The notes: a model not told the origin generated them from the sequence alone. Positions 12,470 through 25,561 are shown, numbered from the stretch's first letter. The stretch: 64,000 nt of DNA from Parelaphostrongylus tenuis (GCA_019055375.1 JAHQIW010004073.1:18927-82926); one strand, 5' to 3'. Numbers and translations are program-made.

Positions 12470-13830
12470 ATTAGACCAATGTATCAGAACACAGCGCTTA
12501 GCGCAGTGTAGTGTCTTTTTTTGAGTCACTAGATGGCACCAATATCACTTGATGCAATCAAAAAGCTCCTCATCGTAAGGTTATTCACGAGAGACCTTTT
12601 GTCGTTGTCACAAAGCAGATTCTCAGAACTGACTTAGATATCTTATAAAAACAGTAACCGCATAGGCTTGGCTGATACAAGAAGATTTCTCTTCTTTGCG
12701 AATGTCCTCGAGCATAAGTCAAATCAACTGGGCCAAGTAGCTAAAACACCGTCAGATAACGAAATGACTAACAAATAACAGCTGCTGAAAATCTTCTTTG
12801 AAGAACCTATGGATTCAGAAATATCGGCATCCTGCCCTTCGAGAATCATACGATATTAGTTAACCAGAGTGCACTGCTCTGCCTGCTCAAAATCGTCACG
12901 CTGTCGCCACACCGAATACCCCGGAATTGCATTTCAGAAATTGAGGTTAGCGGTACACCCACAAGTGAAGGATCGCATCCTCAAAACCTTGTGGTACTAG
13001 GTTCAAACCAATACGGGTGAGATGTGGGTTCAACAGCCGACTGGACATTTAACCCTCTGACACCTCAAAGTTGCAGCGTATTGCAGGGTGGGTTTAAAAA
13101 TCGTTTACATTATTACATAAATGAGGCTCACAACACGTAGCACAACGCGGCTCGATTGGTTTGCATAATATTCATGAGACCGCCAGCCTCAAGAAGCGCG
13201 TTAAGATTGGCCTGCGAAGTCAATGTACTAGAGTTATGGATGCAGAGCAAGAACATGTTAACGGCGTGTCCAATCTGTTCGTTTCCAACGTTGTCTTGTG
13301 CAAAGCGAGGGTTGTCTCACCAAGCAATTTCGTAGGAGAAGCACCCACTGACTGCGTGCTGAGGTTTGCAATTTGATGGTTTAGCCATTGTGATTCCCTG
13401 CAATCTGGGATCAGTCTAAGCAAAGCTTATCTTTGATCATTACCACGGCGAGCAGTCGTCGGTCTTTGTGGATCAGAGTTTGATTAGCCACCTGGCTGCT
13501 GGCTGATATCAAGACGATTGTAATTCTTAGTATTGGTATACTCTTAGTTGTTCTTTGGATGTGAAAGTCGGGCTCCGTCTCAGCCCAGGAAAATCGTGAT
13601 GGGAGATGAACCACCCACTATACATCGCTGATTGCCACTCATAAACACCTCTTTGCCAGGATAAAGTCGTAAGATTTTGGAAGAACTTTTCATCTGCTCG
13701 GTATAATATCTCGTTCAAGGCGTAAAAGATGCTGTTGAGAACATATCTACCGATCAGACGATTGTTGATGAGGGAGTATGGGTAAAGTCTGCGAAGTATT
13801 TTTACACTATATTTCAACACTCAGAATCAA
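12470..13830. other. no gene seen
   Basis: Only short ORFs occur, none with a recognised domain or flanking splice pattern. Confidence 0.4.
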
Positions 13831-13849
13831 GCATTGACCAAGGCAAGAT

Positions 13850-14012
13850 GGTAAATAATTGACGAAAGACGACGGGTACCTGCCCGGCTGACGAGTCTGT
13901 AAGGACGAAACACGTGTATCGGGCTGTATAAGAGCCCTTACCAGACCACATGACAAGTTGGCTCAAATAATAATGAAAGGATATATTGAAATTTGAGCGT
14001 GGTCTAAACAAA
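13850..14012 (-). repeat. foldback family C, single arm
   Basis: It contains gacgaaacacgtgtatcggg, gcccttaccagaccacatga and aaatttgagcgtggtc. These are the loop and one arm of the foldback family seen complete at 43.6, 48.0, 50.9 and 61.3 kb. The ORF running through it on the minus strand is therefore not a gene. Confidence 0.6.
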
Positions 14013-15119
14013 GCACCCGAAATAAACGTATAATTGACGAGATTTATACAGATGAAACTAGGTGAACATATATACATCGGAGTGCTTCGGCATTCACACA
14101 GTATGTGTTCATCACATTGGACCTCTTTTTGAAAGCAGTTCTTACCTATCATTACGTTCATGGACGACTTCATATCTGTGTGCCCAAAACCACATACTCT
14201 CAACGTTTACTGAACTGTCAATGATAGCGCATTGTAGAGTCTTTGTGTTCACAAAAATTTTTCTTATTCAGAGCTTCCAATAGCTTAACGAGATTGCCAA
14301 ATGGACAGGGCATATATCGTGGACATCTTAATAATAACCGTTTTGTATTTCCATGCTTCCTCTCTAAAAACTTCTAGCTATCCGTCCTTCAAATGTCAAT
14401 GGTATTCACACAAAGATTACTACGAAGAGCGAAATCATCGATGCAAAGCGTTCTTATTCAGATCGAGTAGCGCTGTGAATAATGACTGAGTATATCAAGA
14501 AGCTAGACGATTGGCATAGCGATGGTTTGATCCCTTCTCCCAAAGCCTCCTTACAATCAACTTTGAGCTTCTTGGCTCGATTACTCTAAGAAAACAAGGA
14601 CAATAATCTAGACTAGCATTCTATGAGAATCAAAAAAAAAGACGAAATCCTCCACCAGCAATAGATGCAACACATGAAGTGTTCGACGACCTGTGCACGA
14701 TGGCTGCGATCATGCGATTCGAATGAGGGTGCTAAGATTTACACTGGAATTTGAAAGTTATTAAATGGAAAAAATTGCTATTTATCACAGAGAATGAGGG
14801 ATCACATAGTACTACGACAATGGCACTGCAGAGAAGAGTTTCTCCACACGCGCTCGAAGTTTTCAGCCTCTCAAACACTTTCATTTAATTTGTAATCAAG
14901 CTTAGAAAGTCATCAAGAGTTATCAAAAAGGTAGCATCAAACATTTGTGCAGTTCAATTCCAGTCACTAATTGACTGTAATTTCACTTTCTACCGCTACG
15001 ATGATGTTGAATATCGTGCAAAACTTGCCGGTAGTGGGTGTAGGATAAAAGCTTTAGCTTCAAAGGATCGGGTCTTGAGGTTGTTTCATGCAAATCAGTT
15101 TAAACCTGAGATAAGTGAG

Positions 15120-15222
15120 TGGTCAGCATAAACACGATCTCAAGCGGGAATCAAACCAGCGTTTCGATTCCCATCCTATCCGGAAAAGCGTGCTCTACCA
15201 CTATACCAGCGAGACACATTTG
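15120..15222 (-). repeat. tRNA-like fragment
   Basis: The minus strand reads cgctggtatagtggtagagc (A box) and ggtttgattcccgc (B box). The distance between them is longer than in a tRNA without a long variable arm. It is probably a SINE head; a tRNA pseudogene is possible. Confidence 0.35.
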
Positions 15223-15639
15223 CGCCACCACTCATTCTTCAACATCTCTATATTAGCTATCATCTAGTGATGATCATTTGGTCAATCATCGCAGGAGTAA
15301 GTCAATGTTTGCCTGTCCAACATAATGATCCTCGCTGGTTCGATAATATAATATATAATGATCCTCGCGCTATCAGTGATGTATCAAGGCCTCCCTACGA
15401 TTAGCCTCGACAAGTCAGGTCCCAATTTGGCAAGCGCAGAGGGAGGGAAGGCTTGGTGAACTTCAGGTGTGTGATTGATTCAACACGCGTGTATTTCAGG
15501 AAAAAACGGCAGCGCTACACCCTCCTCGGTGTGATCTCTTATAGATATGACAAAACGAGCTCTAAGACGGAGAAGGCTGAGGCTCGGATTTATCGCCAAG
15601 TCGCCTTTTTTTTTTAAAAATCTCATGTATGAAATTGTG

Positions 15640-17340
15640 TTTTTTATATCCCTGAAGAATAAACATATACTCGTGTAGTTTTTGTGCTGCCATTGCTTAG
15701 TATAGCTACACTCTGTGTCGCTGCTACTGAGTCTACTTCAGTGATAAGAATTATGGCTATGTGAATGATTACACATAGGCCCTGAACAACTGGCCTAACC
15801 GGAATTTCACCGTAACCTGCGATTGCATGCGAGCTTTAGCTTGTGGTTTGTCTGGTGAGAACTCGTGCGGCTAAGCATTAGTCTTTTGGGAACCGCTCAG
15901 TGTCGGGTGGGTGCGAAAGTAATGGCGGCTTATGCGTTGTTGAAATTTGCCATCATCTTAGAACTAGAAAAAGGTGCTTTCCCCTCAGACGGTGCCAAAC
16001 GTATATTTGACCACATTCGCTGGAGAACTTTTCATATGTGTGATAGTAGTCATTTGAAAGCTCAGATTGCTGGCTAACGCGGTATATGGCCGGTTTTTCA
16101 GGGTACCATTAATAAGGTTGCCAAATTCAAAAGAAAATTATGTTGTACATCGGCCAAGGAACTAAACTATTACTTCACTGAAAGTAAGAAAAGCACATAA
16201 ACGTGTGGAGAAAACCTTATAGTGTCAGAGTCCAGCGTTTAATCTGGGCATTCTTTTAATGAGAAGAAATTTTCTAATCGGACGACTAAAATCGCTTTTT
16301 CATACGACGAGAAGACCTATATCGATTGATCGATCATAGGACCCGCAGCATCAAATCCGCAATCACCACGCACCTCGACCGTAGATTATGCGGTATACAA
16401 GTACTCCAAGGGTGTGAAACTCAATCTTAAAATGCACTGCAGAGAAACTGCCTTTTCAGAAAATAAGCACACAGCTGGATACGCTACCAAATGATTACGA
16501 ATAATCTGTTGGAAGAGCTCTGTCTTGCGAAGAGAATGCGTGTGTGAAAGACAGATATTTTGCTCTCTATGAAGCGTTATTATGAAGACTTCCCTGAAAA
16601 ACCGCCGCGAGCCTTTGTATCCATAGCTTTAAGCTTCCGAATGGTTACTGAGAGTGTAATGGAAGACATTTGTCTATGGAAAGAGGTCATTTCGTCATTT
16701 GTTTACCAATAACAGACAAGATCCCATTTATAAGATTATGCATTTTATACTCGTGAAGAATAAATAGGTACTCGAGTGGTCTTTGTGCTGGCATTGCTTG
16801 GCTGAGCCGACATTTAGTGATACGAATTATGGCAATGTGAACGTTTACACATGAGACCTGAACCACAGGCCTAGCTGGAATTTTACCGTAGCCTGGGACT
16901 GCATGCGAGCTTCACCTTGTGGTTAGCCGTGAGAACTCGTGCGGTTATGCATTACTGTTTTGGGAACCGCTTGATGTAGGGTGGGTTTGTGCGTTGTTGA
17001 TATTTACTATCATGTTACGAAAAGGAAAAGGTGCTTTTCCGTTAGACGGTGAAATTGATATTTGACCTCGTTCGCTGGACAATAACTTTTCATAAGTGGG
17101 TACTAACAGTAATCATTCGAAAACTTAAATTTCTGGCAAGCGCGATGCATGAGCGGTTCTACAAAACACCTTCTAATAAAGCTGTCAACATCAAAATGAA
17201 ATTATGTTGTACATCGGCCACGCAAATCAACTATTGCTTCTTTGGAAGCATGAAAAGCGTATGAACGTGTAGAGAAGACCTTTTAGTGTCAGAGTCAGAC
17301 GTTCAATCTGAAAATTCTTCCAATGAGGCGAGAAGAATTT
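15640..17340 (+). repeat. direct duplication of a ~600 bp unit
   Basis: The segment from about 15650 (gaagaataaacatatactcg) to 16240 is repeated from about 16750 (gaagaataaataggtactcg) to 17330, an offset near 1.1 kb. Shared landmarks are gaactcgtgcggctaagcat/gaactcgtgcggttatgcat, gaaccgctcagtgtcgggtg/gaaccgcttgatgtagggtg and attatgttgtacatcggcca. A related, more diverged segment lies near 27.85-28.25 kb. The unit has no recognised coding content. The two copies differ by many substitutions and short indels, so the duplication is old. Confidence 0.65.
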
Positions 17341-18523
17341 CTAGTCGAATGGCAAAAAATGCACTCTTTCTGTGATGCAAATTTCAAAAGTGGTAACGGT
17401 TTCACCACGGCCTAAACCGCAATTACTAGGAAGATAACTCCAGACATCAAGTGAGTGCTGAGATCTACATTTTTTCAAGCTGGAAAATGATTTCGGCCTT
17501 TCGGCCTTATCAGCAGCACGGTGCCTTGTGGTTCATTTAGTTCCTTGCAACTAGATAGGCCTTTTACATATAGAAGAATTGATATCGACTTAGTTTCACG
17601 GCCCGCGTGGTGAAAAGATCACGCGATGTGCAGTGTCTTACAGTGGCATTTTCGTGGCTGGTAAAATCTTTCTTGTAATACTTTGTTCGACTGTTCTTTT
17701 CAACCAAAGACCTGTCACTATATAAGATCAACAGACCTCAAAAAACGCTTAAGATGCTAACAGATTACGTATTGTTTTGAGCGAGGTCTTGAAAGAAAAA
17801 GTCGAAAAGAAAAGTATCGAATGATTGTTGCCATTGAGAAAGCTCTGTTCAGTAACAAAAAGGCAGAGAAGTGCGCTCACATTCCATAGAATTTGACTGT
17901 GTTGCTCACATTTCGTAATGAAGAGCTGAAATTATTGAAAGAGCTGATTCTCTTAGCATGAAATGTGTTCATAAACGACTCTGATATCCTACCGTTCCTT
18001 GGCGACAAGTTGACACAGAAATCAAGGTTACATTCTACAGGCACCCTTAAAGCAGCGGTAAAGTCTGAACACACAATGGCTATTAAATTTGAATACGAAT
18101 CATAATCTTCTTTTTGTGTTAGTGAGATATACTATGTGAAGGCCTTCCCAGAAAATAGGCTTAGCATCAAAATCTGCACTTTTCCAGCCATTCAATTACT
18201 AGAAAGACACAAATAAGTATGAATACTAACAGTATAAAGAAACAGCTCTGTCCTGTGAAGATAAGGCCCGTGTGAAACACAAATGTTTTCCTGTCGCTGT
18301 GGCCTTATAAAAAACTTTTTAGAGACCGCCATATAGCGCAGTATCCGGCGATTTAAGCTTTCGTATGATTATTAGAAATATAATACAAAGTCTTTGCCTA
18401 GAAACAGAGATCGCTTCTTCATGCGTTCTTCGTTAGCAGAAAGGGACGCAGAATCTCTTATTTGCCCTGCGTCCCGGAGCCTTATGCCGAATGTGAGAAT
18501 CCGATGCAAGAGTATTTGCGGTT

Positions 18524-18934
18524 TTAGACGGTGCTGAAATATAGACACTTCGGTAATTTTTTCGAAATTGCGGGAATGGTAGAATGGTCAAAGATGAGAT
18601 TTTTCACAGCATCCTGTGTAGCTCCGAATGTACTCGCTCTGACGATTGCTTTTCTTTTAACCCTGATGAGGATAATAGAAAAAGTATTTGCTGCTTCATT
18701 GTTGAAATGCGTCTTCTCTACAAAACCCCTTGAACCATCACTGCGCTGTAAGTTCGCTAGCAGTTCCAAGGCAAAATTCGTTGATGATGTTGTTTCTACT
18801 GCATTACAACTTATTTTGAAATCACGATCTGAAACCGGCACCACTTTTGCTCCTACCACATCCTTTCCATAGTCTGAAGTAGGCTGGAAAAAAGTTCTGG
18901 GGTACTTCAATTGGGGTGAAATACTCCCATACAT
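18524..18934 (-). other. unassigned open segment (possible exon)
   Basis: A 136-codon open frame on the minus strand; the plus strand is also open over 18531-18872. On the minus strand a good acceptor (cttttttccag) lies near 18884, followed by a polar translation with ordinary amino-acid composition (for example NFALELLANLQRSDGSRGF). A possible donor is catcag|ggttaa near 18660. No family is recognised and no partner exon was found. It may be a chance frame or a decayed repeat. Confidence 0.2.
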
Positions 18935-19239
18935 ATCATGGGAATATTAGTTTTCTATGTTGGTTTCACTTACTGAATTCTGATATTATTCTTATTTGAT
19001 TCCACTCTGCCACGAGCCTCCGCCGCGTCCAACGATACAATTGAAGTTCGTGTTTTATGCTTCATTACTGAACAAAGGGTCTCTCACAGCGACTAATGAA
19101 GACGTGGGGCAAGGCACAATAAGCAGATCTGCTGTGAACATTAATTTCAACGCTTCTCAATGACGTCGGAGGTTTTGACCCGAAAACAAGCCTCATTCAG
19201 GACGTCCAACAATGTTGAACAACGACGACTTGATCGCTA

Positions 19240-19445
19240 CATGGGAAGATGAACCGTCGTCAGGTGCTCACAAACTAGATTCGACCAGATCCGAAACTTA
19301 GAGTACGAATCGATAGCACAGAGTCGTAGAAAACGATGGCCTTTATTTTGAAAAATAGTTGTTGTTTTCTCTGGAATTCACGCATAAATTTCCAATTTTT
19401 CACAAGTGACCCAAAACTTCCTTTCCACCCTAATGTTAGAGAAAC
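19240..19445 (+). mobile_element. mariner 3' end fragment
   Basis: It holds the degenerate transposase end (ttcgaccagatccgaaactt, then the gaaaaatagttgttgttttc trailer) and closes with acttcctttccaccctaa, an inverted copy of the family's ttagg-type terminus. It is the same family as at 12.06 and 21.71 kb. Confidence 0.55.
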
Positions 19446-20319
19446 AGCAAGTGATACGTCATTAGCAAGAAAACATGAAGCAAAAATACACTTCAATATC
19501 ATGTTAATCATAGCCGCATCTAGTTAACAATATAATCAAATATCAAATGGCAAATTTCGACAATGTACAACCCCATATCTTTTGCACCAACGCGATGCCG
19601 ACCAATACTCAAAGGATCAACGCATAGCCACACCAATTTTCACTTGAAAAACCACAAGATAAAGTTCGGTGTGCTGTCGCAGGTTACGGCGAAGCCCCGG
19701 CTACGCCAGTGGTTCAGTGTCGATGAGTAATCTTTCACTTAACCATACCTCATGTCACCAAGAGTCGACCCAGTGGCGACGACAGTGAGTAGCTCTATGT
19801 AGCAATGACAGCACAAAAACAACTCGATTATAGGCGGCAGGGAAGCATTTTAGGAGTGAAACATAAACTTCTTTCCACTTTTGAAGCGATATATGGCAAT
19901 CTTTCCATAAACGAACTTTATCATCAGAATTCTCGAGATTTGGGTTATCCAATGAGTATTAAAACTTTAGTGAAGAGCCATATAACGGCCCCCGTCGATG
20001 AATGAAGGAAATTGAACTGAAAAATAATTTTGGTTTCGTTGTTACAACGTGATTAAAAGCTTTTCCTAGAGTTAAACAGGTCTTACAAATCTCAGAGTTT
20101 AAGCTTTCGACTGATTAATAAATGTTAAGAGAAAACCCTTCTGCAGCGATAAAGGCCTTCAAACAATCGTGTACCTGAGGTAATACACGACGGCCCTTGA
20201 AGGTTAAAGTGGGGATGTATCATCTATCAATAGGTCAAAATATCCAAGTTTGAGGTTTAATCTGTAAAAATGTAGAAGTCTCCCGCCTGGCAAACGAGAA
20301 GACAAGCAATCTGTATTCA

Positions 20320-20600
20320 GCTAGCAGTACACAAAGTCATTTTTGAGAATATCACTGAACAAACACTACGATCTTCGGCTAATGCACATGCTATATGGAG
20401 AATTCTGCAAAACTGCTCAGTCGCAATCAAGTTGATAAGATGGAAAGAAAATTCTAAAGCACTTGTAAAAAATTCTAAATTTATGCATAACAAAAACAAT
20501 AATAAATATTCTTCAAAACAAAGGATCGTTCTACGACTTTTTGCCATCGGTCCGGTCCGAGTTCCGAATTTGGTCAAAGTACCACCATTCTTTCAACTTT
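20320..20600 (-). mobile_element. mariner 3' end fragment, minus orientation
   Basis: Read on the minus strand, 20575-20500 gives accaaattcggaactcgg, accgatggcaaaaagtcgta and the gaagaatatttattattg trailer. These correspond to the transposase end and trailer of the mariner copies at 19.3 and 22.1 kb. Confidence 0.5.
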
Positions 20601-20719
20601 GCTGTGAAAATTTTTTCTTCAATAAAGACGCAATGAAACACGAGCATCGATTGTATCTTCTGACATGGCGAGGCTTGTAAAAAGTGAAAGTAAAGAAGAA
20701 AACCTTTTGTTCAAATGTT

Positions 20720-21115
20720 TTCTGAGACCACGCTCAAATTTCAGCATATCTCGTAATTATTATTTGAGTCAGCATGTTATGCGGTCTGTTAAATGGGCTG
20801 ACTTATAGAGCGCGATACACATGCTTCAACCTTGATAGTCTCGTCAGTCGGGCGGTACCCTTCGTCTCTAGCCAATCCTCTCGGGGCGCTCAGTCCCTTT
20901 TGCTAAAAGTAGGCGGCGACGAACATTTTACACTGTATGCCAAGCGAAATTATCACTGAATACACAGTGTTGTATACTCGATTGTTCTTGGCTGGTATCG
21001 TTAGTACATCATACCTTTTATTTCAAGTGTTTTCTTATGACCACGCTCAAATTTCGACGTAACTGGCAATTATTATAAGTCAGCCGATTCAACAGATTGC
21101 ACGACATGTTGGCTC
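20720..21115. repeat. foldback family C, two diverged arms
   Basis: gaccacgctcaaatttcagc at about 20728 and gaccacgctcaaatttcgac at about 21040 start two copies of the family C arm. Each is followed by a diverged aattattatttgagtcagca-type segment, and the loop motif gcgcgatacacatg lies between them. Confidence 0.5.
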
Positions 21116-21710
21116 AAAAATTAACCACGAGATATAAAGAAGAATAATATCCAGGTCTTTAGTGGGACATATGGAGCCGTGATATTCCCATGATACATAT
21201 TCATGGAAATTATCTCATGCTTAATAAATGCCCAAGAACTTCCTTTCCAATCTTATACTGGGTCGGTCATCTTCGACTGCCTTAGAGGAGATAGTTCTGG
21301 TTGCGTATCACAGTACGATCGCGAAATGAGTCGTCTTGGTTGAACGGAGGAATCCCTACAGTACTCCAAAAAGCAATGCTTTTGACTGTCATCCATTTGT
21401 TCGTCATTCATTCGTCAAGCTCTTCAATCTTGTGTAGTTCTTTCAATGCCTCAAAACACTCGAACTGCATATACAAAGCTCTTCTATAAGTTGTCGACCT
21501 TTCATGTACTATCTGCTCAAATGGAAGCTTCAAATTCAACGTTGTGGAAAGCAAAAGCTTGTAACAACCTCTCATCTTTGAGGTGATATTCACCGCATCA
21601 AACTTTCTAAAAAGGTGGCAAATTGTGCATTACTCAACACTTGTCCGGTTCCACCCCGTATCGTTGATGCCTAGGAATGTTTGGAAAAAAATTTAACCTA
21701 TTTCAAACTT

Positions 21711-22275
21711 TTAGGTTGGAATGAAAATTTCCATCGTCTAAATGGAAATGTAGTTTTCTCGCATTATTCGCGTGTGATTTTTACATCATTTGAACGGTCT
21801 CTTCATGCTCATCTATCAGTATATAATTTATCTATATCTGCTGCAGAATGAAGTTGTCCACGGAAGTACCCAGAAGTTGTTCGTCGAAAGAGCGCTTTGT
21901 TTCAGCAAGACAACGCAAAACCACACACAGCCGAAAAGTCCAAGGCAAAGTTTGAGGAATTGGACGGAGTCGAGATTCTACCACATCCGTCCAATAGTCC
22001 TGACGTTGTTCCATCTGATTACGGCCTTTACCGATCAAAGCAACACTTATTGGAAGGTCGCCAATTTGAATATTTCGATGAAGTTGAGGAAGCATGGTCA
22101 AGATTTCTTCAATTCGAAGACGAAGGAGTGGTACTTCGACCAGATCCGAGACCTGGCGAATCGATAGCAAAAAATAGTAGATAATAATTTTCTCTATTTT
22201 GAAGAATAGTTGTTGTTATGTTATCTGAATATATACAAAAATTCTGAATGTTTATCAAACGATCCGACCTAGCAC
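21711..22275 (+). pseudogene. mariner transposase relic with both ends
   Basis: The copy starts with ttaggttggaatgaaaattt. At about 21895-22190 the frame encodes the C-terminal half of a mariner transposase: FQQDNAKPHTA, which carries the second catalytic Asp, and HPSNSPDVVPSDYGLYRS, which carries the third Asp of the D,D34D triad. EGRQFEYFDEVEEA and a short tail follow. The N-terminal helix-turn-helix and the first Asp are deleted, so it cannot be autonomous. It ends near gatccgacctag. Confidence 0.75.
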
Positions 22276-22279
22276 AAAT

Positions 22280-23470
22280 GCAGGTCTCTTCACCCTTCGA
22301 GGACGATGAAGGTTATTTTGACCCTCAAACATTCAGAATTCCTTTTTTACTGAACAATGATTCTTAGTCAATCGAAAGCTTAATTCTTGGAAACCCCGGC
22401 GTTTTGCATGGTTTTTAGAAAGACGTTTGTAATACGTTGTAGCAGCTAAAACAAAATTATGTTTCACACTCGATTTGCTTTACCTGTTCCTTAAGGTAAA
22501 AACTGTGAACTGTTTTTTATTGGACTACACTAAGCTCATTCGATAAGCAAAATCTCGGTACATTTGAACCTTAAACTGGTTCTTGAAAAGGTTTTCATAG
22601 CATACTACAGGAGCGAAAATAAATTTATCTTTCACATAAAGGGTTTTCCTGCATTTAGGAGTTATATATGCACAAAGAGTACGCAAGTTTGTAGAAAAGA
22701 TAATGTCCTATCGGACCGATACAAATTATTATCCCAAAACAAAGGGAAATCCTCGTTGAAGAACGAAAATCGCGCGTCACTAGCGATATCGATTATGCCG
22801 CCGTCCTCAAAGGGTTAACAAGCCATACTGAATGAATTGAAGATGCAACAATGTGCCTGAATCAGGAAGCAATAACCTAAAAACCCTAAGACAGTGTGAG
22901 TTTATGATGCCATGAATGATCGATGAGTTTTATGCAATTCCAGCTACACCGAAACCACGTCTGTACAGTCTACAAAGATTTATGTGAGTCATATGAGACT
23001 CACTTCAGGCCAAATAGCACCATGATTAGCTCCTGTGCTACCGTATCAATTCGCCTGATCGTCGTCCGACACAACGCGCCGTGTGTCGGGTGAAGACGTC
23101 CCATTAAAAAAAGGCGGCACGCATGACGTCCACTTTGCGCGTTTTCCTTTCGTAAAATATTATTCGAAGGCTTCCGTATTCCAGTATTTATACAATAAAT
23201 AAAATACCTATAAGATCCATTGTAACAATTAGTCCCATCTCACTCAAAATTTCTCTAGAACGTAATGTGTGGAATTACACTTTGCACTCTGTGGTTGTAA
23301 AAAATTTATGTATGGAGTGGCTAATGCAAAAGAACTTCGTAGTTCCATCTATTGCAGGCGTACCAATGAAAAGATGGCCGTCCTTTGGAACGCGTGCATC
23401 CTCGTTCAGTCCAATCCAGAGTTCTATTCATCACCCTGATGCCTATTTCTCAGATAACTAGAACATACGA
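22280..23470. other. no gene seen
   Basis: It contains diverged copies of the repeat composite seen in 5.6-7.3 kb (near 22.45-22.65 kb) and otherwise short ORFs without recognised features. Confidence 0.35.
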
Positions 23471-23474
23471 ATAG

Positions 23475-23477
<3 letters not shown>

Positions 23478-23508
<31 letters not shown>
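23478..23508. repeat. AT dinucleotide microsatellite
   Basis: About 14 uninterrupted AT units, immediately next to the 3' end of the Tc1-like relic that follows. Confidence 0.9.
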
Positions 23509-23549
23509 CATAAACAAATAAATTTATTCAACTGAAGAAATAACTACAT

Positions 23550-24560
23550 TTACTAATTCAGCAATTATAACAATGGACGAAAAAGTTCATAACATAATCT
23601 CAAAAACGCCTCCTTTGGTCTCCATACATTTGCGAAGTCGTTTGTGGAAATTTTCAACGATGCTCGCGTTACCACCGTAATTTCGTCTCAAGAGCGCGTC
23701 CAATCCATTTAGGCGCGTCTTCGCTAATGCAACGAGTAGCCGAGACCTCTTACTCTAATATGAAATAGACAGTAATCTGTTGGGATGAGATGTGGCAAAT
23801 TTGACGGCCAAATGTCCTTGTCCCAAACGGGTCTGGAAGCAGCTCTTGACAAGCAGTAATCGTTGAGAAGGTTGAATGCGTGGGAGCCCAGCCTTGCTGA
23901 AGCGTAAATCCGTCGAACTTAAAGTGTTGAGCAATTCAGGGCTCATATGCTCGTAAAACTTGCTGCTGATATTTGTCGGCGCTGATAACGGACTCTTTCC
24001 GGTGGCGGGATTGTTGGCTAGACCATCACAGAAGCCAGAAGATGGCTGTGGCTCATGGTTCCTGCCACTGCAGACTTTTGCTGCTCTTTCTTGAGAGGTT
24101 GACGTCGATTCTGGCGATTGGGGAGTGGTTTGATCATGAATATCTTTTCATCCGTAGAAGCACCTTCGACAAACGAACAACAGCGATCAAATGAATCGTT
24201 TGACGAGCCTTAGAAAGCCTTTCCTCTTTCATTTCCTCGTCCACAAGTGAACGCGACACATCTTGTAGCTGCGCAGCATCTGCTTATTTGTGATATTGTT
24301 TCGGACACTCCACTTGCTGATCCCGACCTTCCCGATCCATTTTGCCCATCGAACGCTTCTAATTTTCTTTAAATTTTAGATTTTTCAGGTGTAGACGAAG
24401 TGGTTGGACAACTTTCCGAGGATGGTCCACAATCCCTCCACTCTCTTCAAAATGTTTCACAGCTCTTTAGACGCATGATGGTTTGAAGCAGTCGAATTTG
24501 GCAGTGTCGCTCGTTTTCATTCCCCTCTTGTGTAACTCAGCTACTGTGATACTCAATTCT
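23550..24560 (-). pseudogene. Tc1/mariner-superfamily transposase relic (DDE, Tc1-like)
   Basis: The minus-strand translation across several frames gives, in order, DEKIFMIKPLPNRQNRR (first catalytic Asp), SVMVW, ISADKYQQQVL, TLQQGWAPTHSTF (second catalytic block, usually QQDxAPxH) and NFHKRLRKCMETKGG, the typical transposase C-terminus. Many stops and frameshifts, and loss of the QQD aspartate (it reads QQG), show it is inactive. It is distinct from the mariner copies nearby. Confidence 0.65.
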
Positions 24561-24726
24561 TGCGTTTCCTAACTTAAGTTCAATTGAAGAAGCAAAGTAA
24601 ATAAAACAGATCCTCGAAGAAAATTGACAATGAAGTCAATAAAATTATCACCATCATTAAAAAAATGTTATATTATTGCGAGAACTAGCAGAATGCAGAA
24701 ATGTCAGAACTTTTTACGCACCCTAT

Positions 24727-24798
24727 GATAATATATATATATATATTATATATATATATATGTATACATACACATATTTGCATATAAATATATACTTG

Positions 24799-24831
<33 letters not shown>

Positions 24832-24902
24832 GTGTGTGCATATACACACATATTTGCATATATATACATGTATTTATATATATATATATTATATATATTT
24901 GA
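24727..24902. repeat. TA/TATG-rich microsatellite
   Basis: Imperfect TA, TATG and CATA tracts run for about 175 bp. ORFs on both strands here are artefacts of the low complexity. Confidence 0.9.
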
Positions 24903-24959
24903 TCTTCTCATATGTTTTGGCACAAAGCAAGGGCCATCAATTTATTCACCACAAGTAAT

Positions 24960-25560
24960 TAAATTTGCTTAACAACAATACTCAAAGTACGTGCTATCAG
25001 CTGAGCACATTTCTGCCATCTATTAGGCAATAAATCAAGAGCGTGCTCATAGAAGTCATCATCATTGGATTTAAAGAAAGTTGTTACTCCTCGATGCAAA
25101 TGATTGATGTTACAAAACTTCTTGCTCAAAAAGTGCTCCAGCAACTCGGAAGAGGTGATAGTCAGACATCGATAGGTCAGGAACATAGAGCAAATGACCG
25201 AGGAACTCCCAACCCAGTTTGGCCGATTTCCTCTTTGTCAGCTTGACGACATGCAACCTTGCGTTGTCTTAAAGCAGGGTGAGATTGCGGCGACGTCTAC
25301 GTGACAGGGCCCATGTGCAGCGGTCCAGGTGGTCCAATATTCTGCTGATTGTCACATAAGCACAGTCAAAATCGTTAGCCAACTCCTTGATAATCAAAGC
25401 CGGATTCTCCTCAGTTGCTTCGATGACCGTCCCTTGATCAGCTTTGCGTGTACTTCCGGAGAGCAGGTGGCCCTCAAAGCTGATATTGTTGGTGCGAAAC
25501 TCAAACAGCAAACGAAACGCTGTTTTCCTGGGCATAAATCCCTAAGTTTTTGCACGATTG
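24960..25560 (-). pseudogene. mariner transposase relic, second lineage
   Basis: On the minus strand about 25535-25330 encodes the second helix-turn-helix region (STRKADQGTVIEATEENPAL, then IIKELANDFDCAYVTISRIL). About 25230-24990 encodes LGWEFLGHLLYVPDLSMSDY, matching the third-Asp block (usually PHPPYSPDLAPSDY), then HLFR and a decayed C-terminus with the cagaaatgtgctcag end. The segment around the first and second Asp is missing. Its sequence differs from the 12-22 kb mariner family. Confidence 0.65.
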
Positions 25561-25561
25561 A

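Noticed and set aside
13814..14203. 129-aa minus-strand gene
   Set aside because: Most of it is foldback family C sequence; the same peptide-like words recur at 43.8-44.07 kb.
24676..24972. Tyr/Ile-rich proteins on both strands
   Set aside because: Translation of a TA/TATG microsatellite.
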